A DNA stretch of 64,000 nucleotides from Rhodospirillales bacterium (lineage in GTDB: Bacteria > Pseudomonadota > Alphaproteobacteria > Rhodospirillales > Shumkoniaceae), in assembly GCA_018432935.1 (NCBI GenBank), contig JAHDSF010000006.1, forward strand, positions 186,001-250,000. The letters are read 5' to 3'. Position numbers and translations under genes: made by a program. This document shows positions 25,504 to 33,918 of the stretch, piece after piece. How positions within the stretch are numbered: the first letter of the stretch is position 1; each line of letters opens with the position of its first letter. The notes under the pieces are model-generated. The model saw nothing but the letters and a program-made list of their open reading frames with translations, was not told where the DNA came from and made no database searches.

Positions 25504-26766
25504 TCAGGGGGCAGCCGTCACAGCGGTGGGTAGCAGCCGTTTTTTCTCCGCCGGCCGGACGAGCGAGATGGCGACCGTCCCGCAGAGGCAGGCGAAGGCG
25601 CAGATGACGAAGGCCACGGGGAAGTTGCCGAGGTCGCCCAGCAGACCGCCCAGCACCGGAAACACGATGCCTCCGGCACCGTAGAAGAAGAATACGAACG
25701 GGTAGTTCTGGCCGACGTTGCGAAGGCCGAAAACGTCTGCGGTGATGGCGGGAAACAGCGAGAAAGTGCCGCCGAAGTTGAACCCGATCCAGGCGGCCCC
25801 GAGATAGAGCAGGTATTCGTCGCCTGCCATGAAGGTAAAGGCGACCAGCGCGACTGCTTGGCCGGCGGTAATGATCTGGATCAGACGCCGCCGCCCGAAG
25901 CGGTCGCTGATCGAGCCCCACAGGATCCGGCCCAGCCCGTTGGCCGGACTGAAGAATACCGCCATCGCGGTGCCGGCGATGACGCTCGACTCGGCGGCTT
26001 CGTGGCCGGTCGCCTGCAGCGCCTCCATCGGGTAGAGCTTCATCAGGCCGAGCGACATCAATCCGGCGCCGGTGCAGACGAAGAATGCGATGGCAATCAG
26101 ATAGAACTGGGGCGTCCGCAGCATCTCGACGGTGGCGAAATCCTGGCCGTCCGACGTTCCCGCCCCGGCGGTCTCGCCGCCGCCGGCCGGCGCCTGCCAA
26201 CCCGCAGGCGGGAACACCATGAAGGCTCCGCCCACAAAGACCAGCGCCATGAATGTGACGCCATAGATCACAAGGGTTTCCGACAGGCCGTAGCTGGCGA
26301 GCAGGTTGCCCCAGGAATCCGCAAGCTTGACCCAGATCAGCGCCCCGAACCCGAATCCTGCCACTGCGAGGCCGCTGATCAGCCCCTTTTTGTCCGGGAA
26401 CCAGCGCATGCCTACCGTGATCGGCACCATGTAGGCGATGCCGATGCCGGCCCCGCCGACCACCCCTACCAGCAGCGCGATGGCCCAGAACGCGGTGCCG
26501 CCGAACAGGCCGGCGAGGAGATAGCCGATTCCCAGCACGAAGCCGCCGGTCCAAGCCAGGGCTCTCGGTCCCCGGCGCTCGATCTGGCGGCCCGCGGCGA
26601 CCATGGCGCAGGCGAAGCTGGCCAGCCCGACGGCGAACGCCAGTTGGGTCTCCATCCGGCTCCAGCCCGCCGCGGCGAGTTCGGGGGTGAAGACCGACCA
26701 GGCAAAGATCGAGCCCAGGTTCAGGTTGATGAGGACGGCGCCGAAGACGACAAGCCAGCGGTTCAT
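25504..26766 (-). CDS. OFA-type MFS transporter (copy 2)
   Basis: This is a second 420-residue OFA-type MFS permease. It repeats the hallmark segments of its neighbour with few changes (GSIFAWSVFTPEL; RWFPDKKGLISGLAVAGFGFGA; NGLGRILWGSISDRFGRR), and the central loop differs most (GGETAGAGTSDGQD against AKASGEETNFSS). ATG 26766 is chosen because it aligns with copy 1; ATG 26793 upstream would add 9 residues. A 348-nt spacer separates the two copies, so they may be separately transcribed. Confidence 0.9.
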   Translation of the reverse strand: MNRWLVVFGAVLINLNLGSIFAWSVFTPELAAAGWSRMETQLAFAVGLASFACAMVAAGRQIERRGPRALAWTGGFVLGIGYLLAGLFGGTAFWAIALLVGVVGGAGIGIAYMVPITVGMRWFPDKKGLISGLAVAGFGFGALIWVKLADSWGNLLASYGLSETLVIYGVTFMALVFVGGAFMVFPPAGWQAPAGGGETAGAGTSDGQDFATVEMLRTPQFYLIAIAFFVCTGAGLMSLGLMKLYPMEALQATGHEAAESSVIAGTAMAVFFSPANGLGRILWGSISDRFGRRRLIQIITAGQAVALVAFTFMAGDEYLLYLGAAWIGFNFGGTFSLFPAITADVFGLRNVGQNYPFVFFFYGAGGIVFPVLGGLLGDLGNFPVAFVICAFACLCGTVAISLVRPAEKKRLLPTAVTAAP

Positions 26767-27004
26767 GGCGGGGCGGATACCTCTTCCGGACATGGAAGCC
26801 GGCACACTTGATCGGCGCGCCATCCCCGGATGGCAATACAAATCTGCATGGCAGAATTTCGAAATCGCGTTTGACTTGCAGGTTGCCGAGTAACACAGTC
26901 CACATCGCCAAAGCCTCGCGACCGCGGGGCCGGGCTCACGTTTGGAATGCTGAAAGGGGCGACGTCGACCTTGCCGGCCGCGCCGGAGGGGGGGGCGTGC
27001 GTTA

Positions 27005-28684
27005 ATGCATGCTATGAAACTCGTGCATGGCTTCCGTCGCGGGGCTCTTCGCGGCGACCTGTTCGGCGGCGTGACCGCCGCCGTCGTGGCCCTGCCGCTG
27101 GCGCTCGCCTTTGGCGTCGCGTCGGGTGCGGGACCGATCGCCGGCCTGTATGGGGCAATCTTCGTCGGTTTTTTCGCCGCGCTGTTCGGCGGGACGCCTT
27201 CGCAGGTGTCGGGTCCCACCGGGCCGATGACGGTGGTGATGGCTGCCGTCATCCTCAAGTATGCCAACGATCCGGCTCTGGCGTTCGGCGTCGTCGTGCT
27301 GGGCGGACTGTTCCAGATCCTGTTCGGCGTGGTGCGCCTGGGCAGCCTGATCAGCCTGGTGCCGTTCACCGTGATCTCGGGCTTCATGAGCGGCATCGGC
27401 GTCATCATCATCACGCTGCAACTGCCGCCGTTGCTCGGCCACGTCGCCCCTTCGGGGATCCTGGAGACCGTCATGGCACTGCCCGGGATCGTGGCCGGCC
27501 TGGATCCCGGGGCCGCCGCGGTCGGAGCGCTGTCGCTCGCTCTCGTCTCGCTGATGCCGGCGCGCCTGACCCGCATCCTTCCCGCTCCGCTGGTGGCGCT
27601 CGCCGTCGGCACGGCCCTGGTCTGGAACTTCATGCCGGATGTGCCGGTGCTGGGCACGATCCCCTCCGGCTTCCCCGAATTCCGGATCCCCCACTTGCGG
27701 GCCGACGTGATCATCGACGTGATCGGAACCGCCCTCGTCCTGGCCCTGCTCGGCACCCTCGACAGCCTGCTGACGTCGCTGGTGGCCGACAGCATGACCG
27801 GGACCTTCCACCAATCGAACCGCGAGCTCATCGGGCAGGGCATCGGCAACACGCTGGCCGGCCTGTTCGGCGGCATTCCCGGCGCAGGCGCGACGATGCG
27901 CACGGTCATCAACATCCGCACCGGCGGGACGACCCCGGTCTCCGGCATGGTCCATGCCCTGGTGCTGCTGGCGATTGCGCTCGGACTTGGTCCGCTCGCG
28001 TCCCACATCCCGCACGCCGTGCTGGCCGGCATTCTCATCAAGGTCGGCATCGACATCATCGACTGGGGCTATCTGAGGCGCGCCTGGCATGCGCCGCGCC
28101 CGGGCGTGATGGTGATGTTCCTGACCCTCGGCCTTACCGTCTTCGTCGACCTCATCATCGCCGTCGCGGTCGGGCTGGTGGCCTCCAGCATGCTGTTCGT
28201 CAAACGCATGCAGGCGCTGCAGATGGCCAGCATCCGCACCGCCACCGGCGGCCGCGGCGAGGTTGCCGTCACCGACGAGGAGAAGGCGCTGCTGGCCTCG
28301 TTCGGCGAGAGCGTCATGCTGTGCCAGTTCGACGGCCCCTTCAGCTTTGCCGCAGCGAAGGCGATCACCGAGAAGATGTCGCTGGTCGGTGCCGCCAAGG
28401 TGGTGATCCTCGACCTCTCCAACGTCACCCTCATCGACACCAGCGTCGCGCTGGCGCTGGAAGACGCCATCTCGCGGGTGCGGCAGGCCGGGGCCGAGCC
28501 GCTGCTGGTCGGCCTGCGGGCGCCGGTGCGCCAGGTGCTGCAGGGTCTCAAGGTACTGGCCGGTCTGCCGCCCGAAGCGGTGGTCGCCAGCCGTCGCGAT
28601 GCCTTGAAGAGCGCCGGAACCATCATCGCGGCGGCCCCTACATGTGCTTGGCAGGGCCGGCCGGACGAGGCACCGGCGCAGTAG
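27005..28684 (+). CDS. SulP-family anion transporter with C-terminal STAS domain
   Basis: This 559-residue inner-membrane protein of the SLC26/SulP family has a membrane domain (about residues 1-410) and a cytoplasmic STAS domain (about 430-545). Motifs are GVTAAVVALPLALAFGVASGAGPIAGLYGA near residue 22, QVSGPTGPMTVVM near 70, and GIPGAGATMRTVINIRTGG near 291. The STAS loop reads ILDLSNVTLIDTSVALALED, with the conserved Asp. Family members carry sulfate, bicarbonate or dicarboxylates. ATG 27005 and ATG 27014 are both possible, after a G-rich stretch. It is divergent from the MFS pair. Confidence 0.9.
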   Translation: MHAMKLVHGFRRGALRGDLFGGVTAAVVALPLALAFGVASGAGPIAGLYGAIFVGFFAALFGGTPSQVSGPTGPMTVVMAAVILKYANDPALAFGVVVLGGLFQILFGVVRLGSLISLVPFTVISGFMSGIGVIIITLQLPPLLGHVAPSGILETVMALPGIVAGLDPGAAAVGALSLALVSLMPARLTRILPAPLVALAVGTALVWNFMPDVPVLGTIPSGFPEFRIPHLRADVIIDVIGTALVLALLGTLDSLLTSLVADSMTGTFHQSNRELIGQGIGNTLAGLFGGIPGAGATMRTVINIRTGGTTPVSGMVHALVLLAIALGLGPLASHIPHAVLAGILIKVGIDIIDWGYLRRAWHAPRPGVMVMFLTLGLTVFVDLIIAVAVGLVASSMLFVKRMQALQMASIRTATGGRGEVAVTDEEKALLASFGESVMLCQFDGPFSFAAAKAITEKMSLVGAAKVVILDLSNVTLIDTSVALALEDAISRVRQAGAEPLLVGLRAPVRQVLQGLKVLAGLPPEAVVASRRDALKSAGTIIAAAPTCAWQGRPDEAPAQ

Positions 28685-28710
28685 ATCGGCGGGCCGTCGC
28701 AACGCTTCGA

Positions 28711-28740
28711 GTCCCCTCTCCCGCCGCGAGGGAGAGGGGG
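28711..28740. repeat. CCCTCTCCC palindrome downstream of the SulP gene
   Basis: TCCCCTCTCCC (28711-28721) faces GGGAGAGGGGGA (28729-28740) with a 7-nt loop, between two convergent genes. Related palindromes occur at 50162-50195, 54078-54102 and 59470-59496. It may act as a bidirectional terminator, but lacks a T-run. Confidence 0.6.
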
Positions 28741-28751
28741 ACCATGCCGTA

Positions 28752-29186
28752 TTAGGGGCGCTCCAGGGTCTCGGCGACGGCTTCGGCGAAGCGGGCGAGC
28801 GCTTGGCGGGTCTTGTCGGAGGCGCCGGTCGGGGCACGCTCGATGGCGGCAACGGAGATCGCGACCGCATCGAGCCGGCCGAGGTCGCGGCCGTCGATCG
28901 AGACGTCGACCGGGAATGCTTCGTGCCGGGGTAGCTCCCAGCGTGGGTCGAACAGGCGGACGCGAAACTTGGACCCACGATCGAGGACGAACATGAGTTC
29001 GATCCCCGAGTTGTAGCCGGCGGTCACGATGCAATGACTGAACTCACCGCGTTGGTCGGCGTAGACCTCGCCATTCCAGCCGGCGACCTGGAAGCGGTCG
29101 AGAACGGAGGTCTCTGAAAGTGCGGGGCCGGAAAAGGCACACAGGGCCGTGATGGCCAACGACGCAGCGAGAACCCTGCACCCCAT
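28752..29186 (-). CDS. Small exported protein, function unknown
   Basis: This is a 144-residue protein with a signal peptide (about residues 1-26, ending GPALS). The mature part is a probable beta-rich domain (WNGEVYADQRGEFSHCIVTAGYNSG, then RGSKFRVRLFDPRWELP) with one Cys, and a helical C-terminus. ATG 29186 is chosen because GGAGGG lies 8 nt upstream; the frame is open to 29240. It follows the TolC-like gene by 78 nt on the same strand and may share its transcript. No family is recognised. Confidence 0.7.
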   Translation of the reverse strand: MGCRVLAASLAITALCAFSGPALSETSVLDRFQVAGWNGEVYADQRGEFSHCIVTAGYNSGIELMFVLDRGSKFRVRLFDPRWELPRHEAFPVDVSIDGRDLGRLDAVAISVAAIERAPTGASDKTRQALARFAEAVAETLERP

Positions 29187-29264
29187 CGACCGAACCCTCC
29201 GTCGAACCAGCGCATCCTTCCACAGCGGGAGGACGCGCAAGAGCGCCGTTCGCGTTCGTCGCCT

Positions 29265-30566
29265 TCAGCCCTCGCCCAGGCCGAGGTCCTTTGGCTGCAG
29301 CCGTCCGATCGCGAGCAGCACCCGGTAGACCGCCAACCGCGACTCATAGGATGCCGCCGTGTAGTCGATGCGCCGGGAGTAGACCTCGTTTTCGGCGTCG
29401 AGCACGGTGATGGCAGTCTCCTTGCCGGCCTGGCGAAGACGCCGACGCGCGTCAAACACCTCGGCGGCAAGGTCCACGGCATTCTCCAGAAGGGCGACCC
29501 GCTCCCGGCTCGTCACCAGGCTTTCCCAGGCGATGCGGGTGTCTTCCTCGGCGGCGCGGGCACTCTGCAGACGCCTGTCCTTGGAAGCCGAATGTTCGAT
29601 GATGGCGCGGGTCTCGCTGGCCTGAGTCTGGAAGCCGTTGAAGATGTTCCACTGCGCCTGCAGAAGCAGCGCCGCGTCGCGTCGGGTGCCGGCCACCGCC
29701 TCTTTGTTGCGTTCCAGGTTCCACGAGCCGACCAGATCGAGTGTCGGGTAATAGTCCGCCCTTACCAGATCCTGTTTGGCACGGGCTTCGTCGACGGCTA
29801 CGGCAGCGTTCACCACCGCCGGGTTCTCGCGCAGGGCGATCTCGATCGCCTGCTCGAGGGTTTCGGGTAGGGCGCCGAGCGGCGGCATGGGGTCGGCCAT
29901 CGCGGCGAGATCGGGACCGTGTCCGTACACCTGCCGGTAGCGCGCGGCCGCCTCGGCAAGTTGGCCCTCGAAGGCAACCCGCCGCTCCTTCGCGAACTGG
30001 AGTCGCGATTTCGCTTGCAGCACGTCCACCGCAATGCCGGCGCCGCGGCGCACCCGCTCGTCCTCGAGGTTGAGCTGGTGCTTGATGTTCTCCTCGTTGC
30101 CGAGGGCCAGGTCGATCAGGCGCACCGCCCGCAGCACGTTGACGTAGGCGCGAATGCCCTCGAACAGGTACTGCTGGGTCTGACGGGCGAGCTCGAATTC
30201 CGATCGATTGACGCCGATCTCTGCCAGGCGGACCTGCGACGAGGTGCGGAAGCCGTTGAACAGGTTCTCGCGGGCCGCGATGCCTGCGGTCTGGCGAATG
30301 TTGTCGTGGCTGTCCCTCTTGTCCGTCGGCAGGTCGACCGTTTCGGGACCGAGGTCGCCGAGCAGGTCGATCCGCGGCAGGTACCCACCATTGGCACGGT
30401 CCACCTCCTGGTGGGCCGCGGCCACCGTCTTGTCGGCCGCGATGATGCCAGGGTGGGTCTGGAGGAGCCCGGCGAGCTCTTCCTCGAGTGCGGCGGCAAC
30501 CGCCGAGCCCGAAAAGCACACCAGCCCGCCTGCCAGGATGAGCTGTACGACAACAAATCGCTTCAC
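29265..30566 (-). CDS. TolC-family outer membrane protein
   Basis: This 433-residue exported protein has a signal peptide (about 1-24) and the two-fold TolC repeat (about 25-230 and 235-425) with long helices and the family's YLPRIDLLGDLG and YYPTLDLVGSWN beginnings of each repeat. FNGF occurs in both halves (LFNGFRTSSQ; NIFNGFQTQ). It resembles the AggA/LapE-type outer-membrane channel of type I secretion. The start is GTG 30566. No membrane-fusion or ABC gene is within the window, so its pump or export partner is encoded elsewhere. Confidence 0.9.
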   Translation of the reverse strand: MKRFVVVQLILAGGLVCFSGSAVAAALEEELAGLLQTHPGIIAADKTVAAAHQEVDRANGGYLPRIDLLGDLGPETVDLPTDKRDSHDNIRQTAGIAARENLFNGFRTSSQVRLAEIGVNRSEFELARQTQQYLFEGIRAYVNVLRAVRLIDLALGNEENIKHQLNLEDERVRRGAGIAVDVLQAKSRLQFAKERRVAFEGQLAEAAARYRQVYGHGPDLAAMADPMPPLGALPETLEQAIEIALRENPAVVNAAVAVDEARAKQDLVRADYYPTLDLVGSWNLERNKEAVAGTRRDAALLLQAQWNIFNGFQTQASETRAIIEHSASKDRRLQSARAAEEDTRIAWESLVTSRERVALLENAVDLAAEVFDARRRLRQAGKETAITVLDAENEVYSRRIDYTAASYESRLAVYRVLLAIGRLQPKDLGLGEG

Positions 30567-30657
30567 GGTGGTCTCCCCCTAGACCGAAGACATACCCCCT
30601 TACGGAGTTTAGCTGCTTCGCTGTTGGTCGTAAAGGACGGCCGTGCAACAATAGAAC

Positions 30658-31344
30658 ATGCGCGAAATCACCGACGCCCCCTCGGCGAACCACGATGCGC
30701 GGTCCGCGGCAATCGACATGCTGGTGCTGCATTACACGGGCATGGAGACCGCCTGTGCGGCGATCGACCGGCTGCGCGACCCCGCGTCGAAAGTGAGCGC
30801 TCATTACGTTGTCGGCGAGGACGGCACGGTGCTCCGTCTGGTTGCCGAGGAGCGCCGCGCCTGGCACGCGGGAGTTTCGTACTGGCGGGGCAACCGGGAC
30901 ATCAATGCGCGCTCGCTTGGCATCGAGATCGTCAACCCGGGCCACGAATTCGGGTATCGGCCGTTCCCCCCGGCGCAGATGGCGGCGGTCGTCGAGTTGA
31001 GCCTCGATCTGGTGCGACGCTACGGCATCCCCGCTTGGAATGTGGTCGGCCATGCCGACATCGCGCCGCGGCGCAAAAGCGACCCGGGCGAGTTGTTCGA
31101 ATGGGCGCTGCTTGCCCGATGCGGGGTCGGCCTGTGGGCGTCGCAAGCGGCGGTCGCCGGTTGCGGCGGCACAATGGATGTTGCCGGCGCCGCCGGCCTG
31201 CTGTCGGAAATCGGCTACGAGACCGATGATCTGCACGCCACCCTGACCGCATTCCAACGTCGTTTCCGGCCCGGGCTGGTCGACGGCAGGCTGGATTCCG
31301 CCACTGCGGACCTGCTGCGCGCGGTGCGCGGACTCTACCCTTGA
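30658..31344 (+). CDS. N-acetylmuramoyl-L-alanine amidase (AmiD-like)
   Basis: This is a 228-residue zinc amidase of the Amidase_2 type, followed by a C-terminal peptidoglycan-binding-like helix region (about 180-228). Zinc ligand candidates are H25 (VLHYTG), H132 (VVGHADIAP) and D142 (SDPG). Others of the family have SAHYVV and GHADIAPxRKxDPG, both seen here. No signal peptide is evident, so it is cytoplasmic or the start is further upstream; cytosolic members recycle anhydro-muropeptides (AmpD-like). ATG 30658 has no clear ribosome-binding site. Its stop codon lies within the rnpB promoter. Confidence 0.85.
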   Translation: MREITDAPSANHDARSAAIDMLVLHYTGMETACAAIDRLRDPASKVSAHYVVGEDGTVLRLVAEERRAWHAGVSYWRGNRDINARSLGIEIVNPGHEFGYRPFPPAQMAAVVELSLDLVRRYGIPAWNVVGHADIAPRRKSDPGELFEWALLARCGVGLWASQAAVAGCGGTMDVAGAAGLLSEIGYETDDLHATLTAFQRRFRPGLVDGRLDSATADLLRAVRGLYP

Positions 31345-31368
31345 TTCGGACGCTTCTTGGGCTACCCT
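31341..31368 (+). promoter_or_regulatory. Promoter of rnpB
   Basis: TTGATT (31341-31346), a 16-bp spacer and TACCCT (31363-31368; extended GCTACCCT) lie about 6 nt before the RNase P RNA 5' end. The -35 element overlaps the amidase stop codon. The GCTA-type -10 is the alphaproteobacterial form. Confidence 0.65.
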
Positions 31369-31373
31369 GGAAG

Positions 31374-31756
<383 letters not shown>

Positions 31757-32006
31757 TTATTAAAGTTTTACTTGTCTGCACCAGTATGCTCGCGCCGTTC
31801 CCGTCATCCAACCCGTCCGGCAGGCTGTTGGTCGCCGGATCGGATTTCTTGGCAGTCGTCAGAAGAACATAAGTAGAACACAAGTCTTGGGAAGAGAGGT
31901 GCGGAATCCACTCTACAACATATTGAGATCAACCTTCGTCGATACACAATAGATGGATTTCGAGGTGCGCGCTCCCATTCGGGAGTCCCTGTAAACCAAA
32001 GTAAAA

Positions 32007-32062
32007 TCCCAGTCGCTCCCATTGACTCCCATCTAGGCCCATGCTATCCCAATAAGGCCCCA
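32007..32062. promoter_or_regulatory. MraZ-box array, six repeats with 10-bp spacing
   Basis: Boxes of TCCCA or GCCCA (TGGGA/C on the other strand) start at 32007, 32017, 32027, 32037, 32047 and 32057, exactly one DNA turn apart with 5-bp gaps; the last reads GCCCC. Bacterial MraZ binds TGGGN-type boxes spaced by 5 bp to control its own operon. Three or four boxes are usual; six is long. It overlaps the promoter of the dcw operon. Confidence 0.85.
32022..32050 (+). promoter_or_regulatory. Promoter of the dcw operon
   Basis: TTGACT (32022-32027), a 17-bp spacer and TATCCC (32045-32050, extended GCTATCCC) form the likely promoter, with transcription from about 32057 and a 60-nt leader to mraZ. 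The elements lie within the MraZ boxes, so MraZ binding should block polymerase. Confidence 0.6.
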
Positions 32063-32120
32063 CGTCCCTTGGGATCGGCAATGCTTTGGGCAAAGGGGAC
32101 GCGGAGGCGGCGAGGGCGGG

Positions 32121-32588
32121 ATGGCGCTGCTAATCGGCAGATTCGTCAACAGGATCGACAAGAAGGGCCGGGTCTCCGTGCCCAAAAGCTTTCGTGACGC
32201 CGTCGAGAACCAGGAGTTTTCGGGCATCTACGTATTCCCGTCGTACAAGAATCCGAGCATCGAGGCGTGCGGCGAGGTCGAGATGACCCGCATCAGCAGC
32301 AGCCTCAGCGACAAACCGCTGTATTCCGACGAGCACGACGATCTCGCCACCGTCATTCTCGGCAACGCCCATCCTCTGTCGTTCGATCCCGAAGGCCGCG
32401 TCGTCCTGCCCAAGGACCTTCTGACCTACGCCGAGATCGGCGAGCAGGCGCTGTTCGTCGGTGGCGGCCACCGCCCCACCTTCCGGATCTGGAATCCCGA
32501 CGTCTTCGCCGCGCACAGTGCCGCCGCGCTCGGCCGTCTGCGCAACACCAAGGCGACCTTGCCCCTGCGGCAGGAGGTATCGGCATGA
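32121..32588 (+). CDS. mraZ: Transcriptional regulator MraZ
   Basis: This 155-residue DNA-binding protein has two AbrB/SpoVT-like swapped-hairpin domains, each with the family's D-x-x-G-R-V motif (DKKGRVSVP near residue 14; DPEGRVVLP near 92). MraZ proteins form rings that bind TGGG boxes at their own promoter and repress the dcw operon. A six-box array lies upstream. The start ATG 32121 follows a GGCGGCGAGGGCGGG stretch. It overlaps rsmH by 4 nt. Confidence 0.95.
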   Translation: MALLIGRFVNRIDKKGRVSVPKSFRDAVENQEFSGIYVFPSYKNPSIEACGEVEMTRISSSLSDKPLYSDEHDDLATVILGNAHPLSFDPEGRVVLPKDLLTYAEIGEQALFVGGGHRPTFRIWNPDVFAAHSAAALGRLRNTKATLPLRQEVSA

Positions 32589-33571
32589 ACGCCGCCGTCC
32601 TGCCCCACGTGCCCGTCCTGCTGCGCGAGGTGCTGGCCGCCCTCGAGCCGCGTGGCGACGCCGTCTACGTCGACGGAACGTTCGGCGCCGGCGGCTACGC
32701 GCGCGCCCTGCTCGAGGCGGCACCGTGCCGTGTCGTCGGCATCGACCGCGACCCCGACGCGGTGGCCGGTGCCCAGGCAATGTGCCGCGAATTCCCAGGG
32801 CGTCTGACGGTGGCGCAGGGGCGCTTCGGCGACATGGGCGAGGTGCTGTCCGGCGCCGAAAGGGCCGACGGGGTGGCGCTGGACCTCGGCGTCTCCTCGA
32901 TGCAGATCGACCGTGCCGAGCGCGGCTTCTCGTTCCGCGAAGACGGGCCGCTGGACATGCGTATGGAGGCGGACGGCGCGACCGCCGCCGATCTCGTCAA
33001 CCGCCTGCCTGAATCCGAACTGGCCGACATCATTCACGGCTATGGCGAAGAGCGCGCGGCCCGCCGCATCGCCCGCGCCATCGTTGCCGCCCGCCGTGCC
33101 GCGCCGTTCACCCGCACGGCGCAACTCGCCGACGTCGTGCGCCGCGTCGTGCCGCGCTCGCGCGACGGCATCGATCCCGCCACCCGCACTTTTCAGGCCC
33201 TGCGGATCCGCGTCAACGACGAGTTGGGCGAGCTGGATCGCGGCCTGCGCGCGGCCGAGGCTGTGTTGAAGCCGGGCGGGCGGCTGGCGGTGGTGTCCTT
33301 CCACTCGCTCGAGGATCGGCGGGTCAAGACTTTCCTGCGGATTCGTTCGGGCGAGGAGGCGCGTCCGACCCGTCACCTCCCGCAGGCCCGCTCACGCGGC
33401 CCCGAGCCGACGTTTCGCATCATCAGGCGTGGCACCGTCACACCCGGCGATGAAGAAATGAGGCATAATCCGAGAGCACGCTCGGCGCGCCTGCGCTGGG
33501 CGGAGCGTACCGAGGCTCCGGCGTGGGTCGAAGCCGACGCGACGAGAGGGGGAGCAGAATGCTCTGGCTGA
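32585..33571 (+). CDS. rsmH: 16S rRNA (cytosine(1402)-N4)-methyltransferase
   Basis: This 328-residue S-adenosylmethionine-dependent enzyme methylates N4 of C1402 in the ribosomal decoding centre. The SAM-binding motif [11 protein letters not shown] is near residue 30, and [23 protein letters not shown] near 98 is a family hallmark. [15 protein letters not shown] near 205 is the conserved catalytic region. ATG 32585 overlaps the mraZ stop. It ends 12 nt after the start codon of ftsL, an overlap typical of this gene pair. Confidence 0.96.
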   Translation: MNAAVLPHVPVLLREVLAALEPRGDAVYVDGTFGAGGYARALLEAAPCRVVGIDRDPDAVAGAQAMCREFPGRLTVAQGRFGDMGEVLSGAERADGVALDLGVSSMQIDRAERGFSFREDGPLDMRMEADGATAADLVNRLPESELADIIHGYGEERAARRIARAIVAARRAAPFTRTAQLADVVRRVVPRSRDGIDPATRTFQALRIRVNDELGELDRGLRAAEAVLKPGGRLAVVSFHSLEDRRVKTFLRIRSGEEARPTRHLPQARSRGPEPTFRIIRRGTVTPGDEEMRHNPRARSARLRWAERTEAPAWVEADATRGGAECSG

Positions 33572-33918
33572 TCCGCCATACCACGGTCATCACGCTGCTC
33601 CTGGCCGGCGGTCTGGCCGGCGTGCTGTTCTCGCTGAAGTACGAGGTGCAGGCCCTGGAGTCCGAGCTCAAGGATCTCAACCGCGGCATTGCCGCCGACC
33701 GCGATGCCATTCACGTTCTGAAGGCGGAGTGGAGCCACCTCAACGAACCGTCGCGCCTGCGCGACCTCTCGCAGCGGCACCTCGACCTGAAGCCGATGCG
33801 GCCGTCGCAGTTCGGGAACGTCGAGGACATCCCGTACCGCGCCCAGGCGACGGCTCCGCAACCGGTTCCGGACGCCGGCAACCGCGCCGTCATCACCACC
33901 CGGGAAGGTGCGCGATGA
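33559..33918 (+). CDS. ftsL: Cell division protein FtsL
   Basis: This 119-residue bitopic protein has one membrane segment (about residues 8-26) and a periplasmic coiled coil (about 27-65: [32 protein letters not shown]). It bridges FtsQ/FtsB to FtsI-FtsW. ATG 33559 follows a GAGGGGGAGCAG site; it overlaps the rsmH end by 13 nt and the ftsI start by 4 nt. FtsL is poorly conserved, so gene position supports the call. Confidence 0.88.
   Translation: MLWLIRHTTVITLLLAGGLAGVLFSLKYEVQALESELKDLNRGIAADRDAIHVLKAEWSHLNEPSRLRDLSQRHLDLKPMRPSQFGNVEDIPYRAQATAPQPVPDAGNRAVITTREGAR

Noticed and set aside
27002-28978. A 658-codon minus-strand frame across the SulP gene
   Set aside because: Antisense to the SulP transporter, with a His/Asp/Gln/Arg-rich translation and no known domain.
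31757-32006. Possible small gene between rnpB and the MraZ boxes
   Set aside because: The stretch is A/T-richer and its only short frames lack a ribosome-binding site or sensible composition. I see it as leader or spacer DNA.
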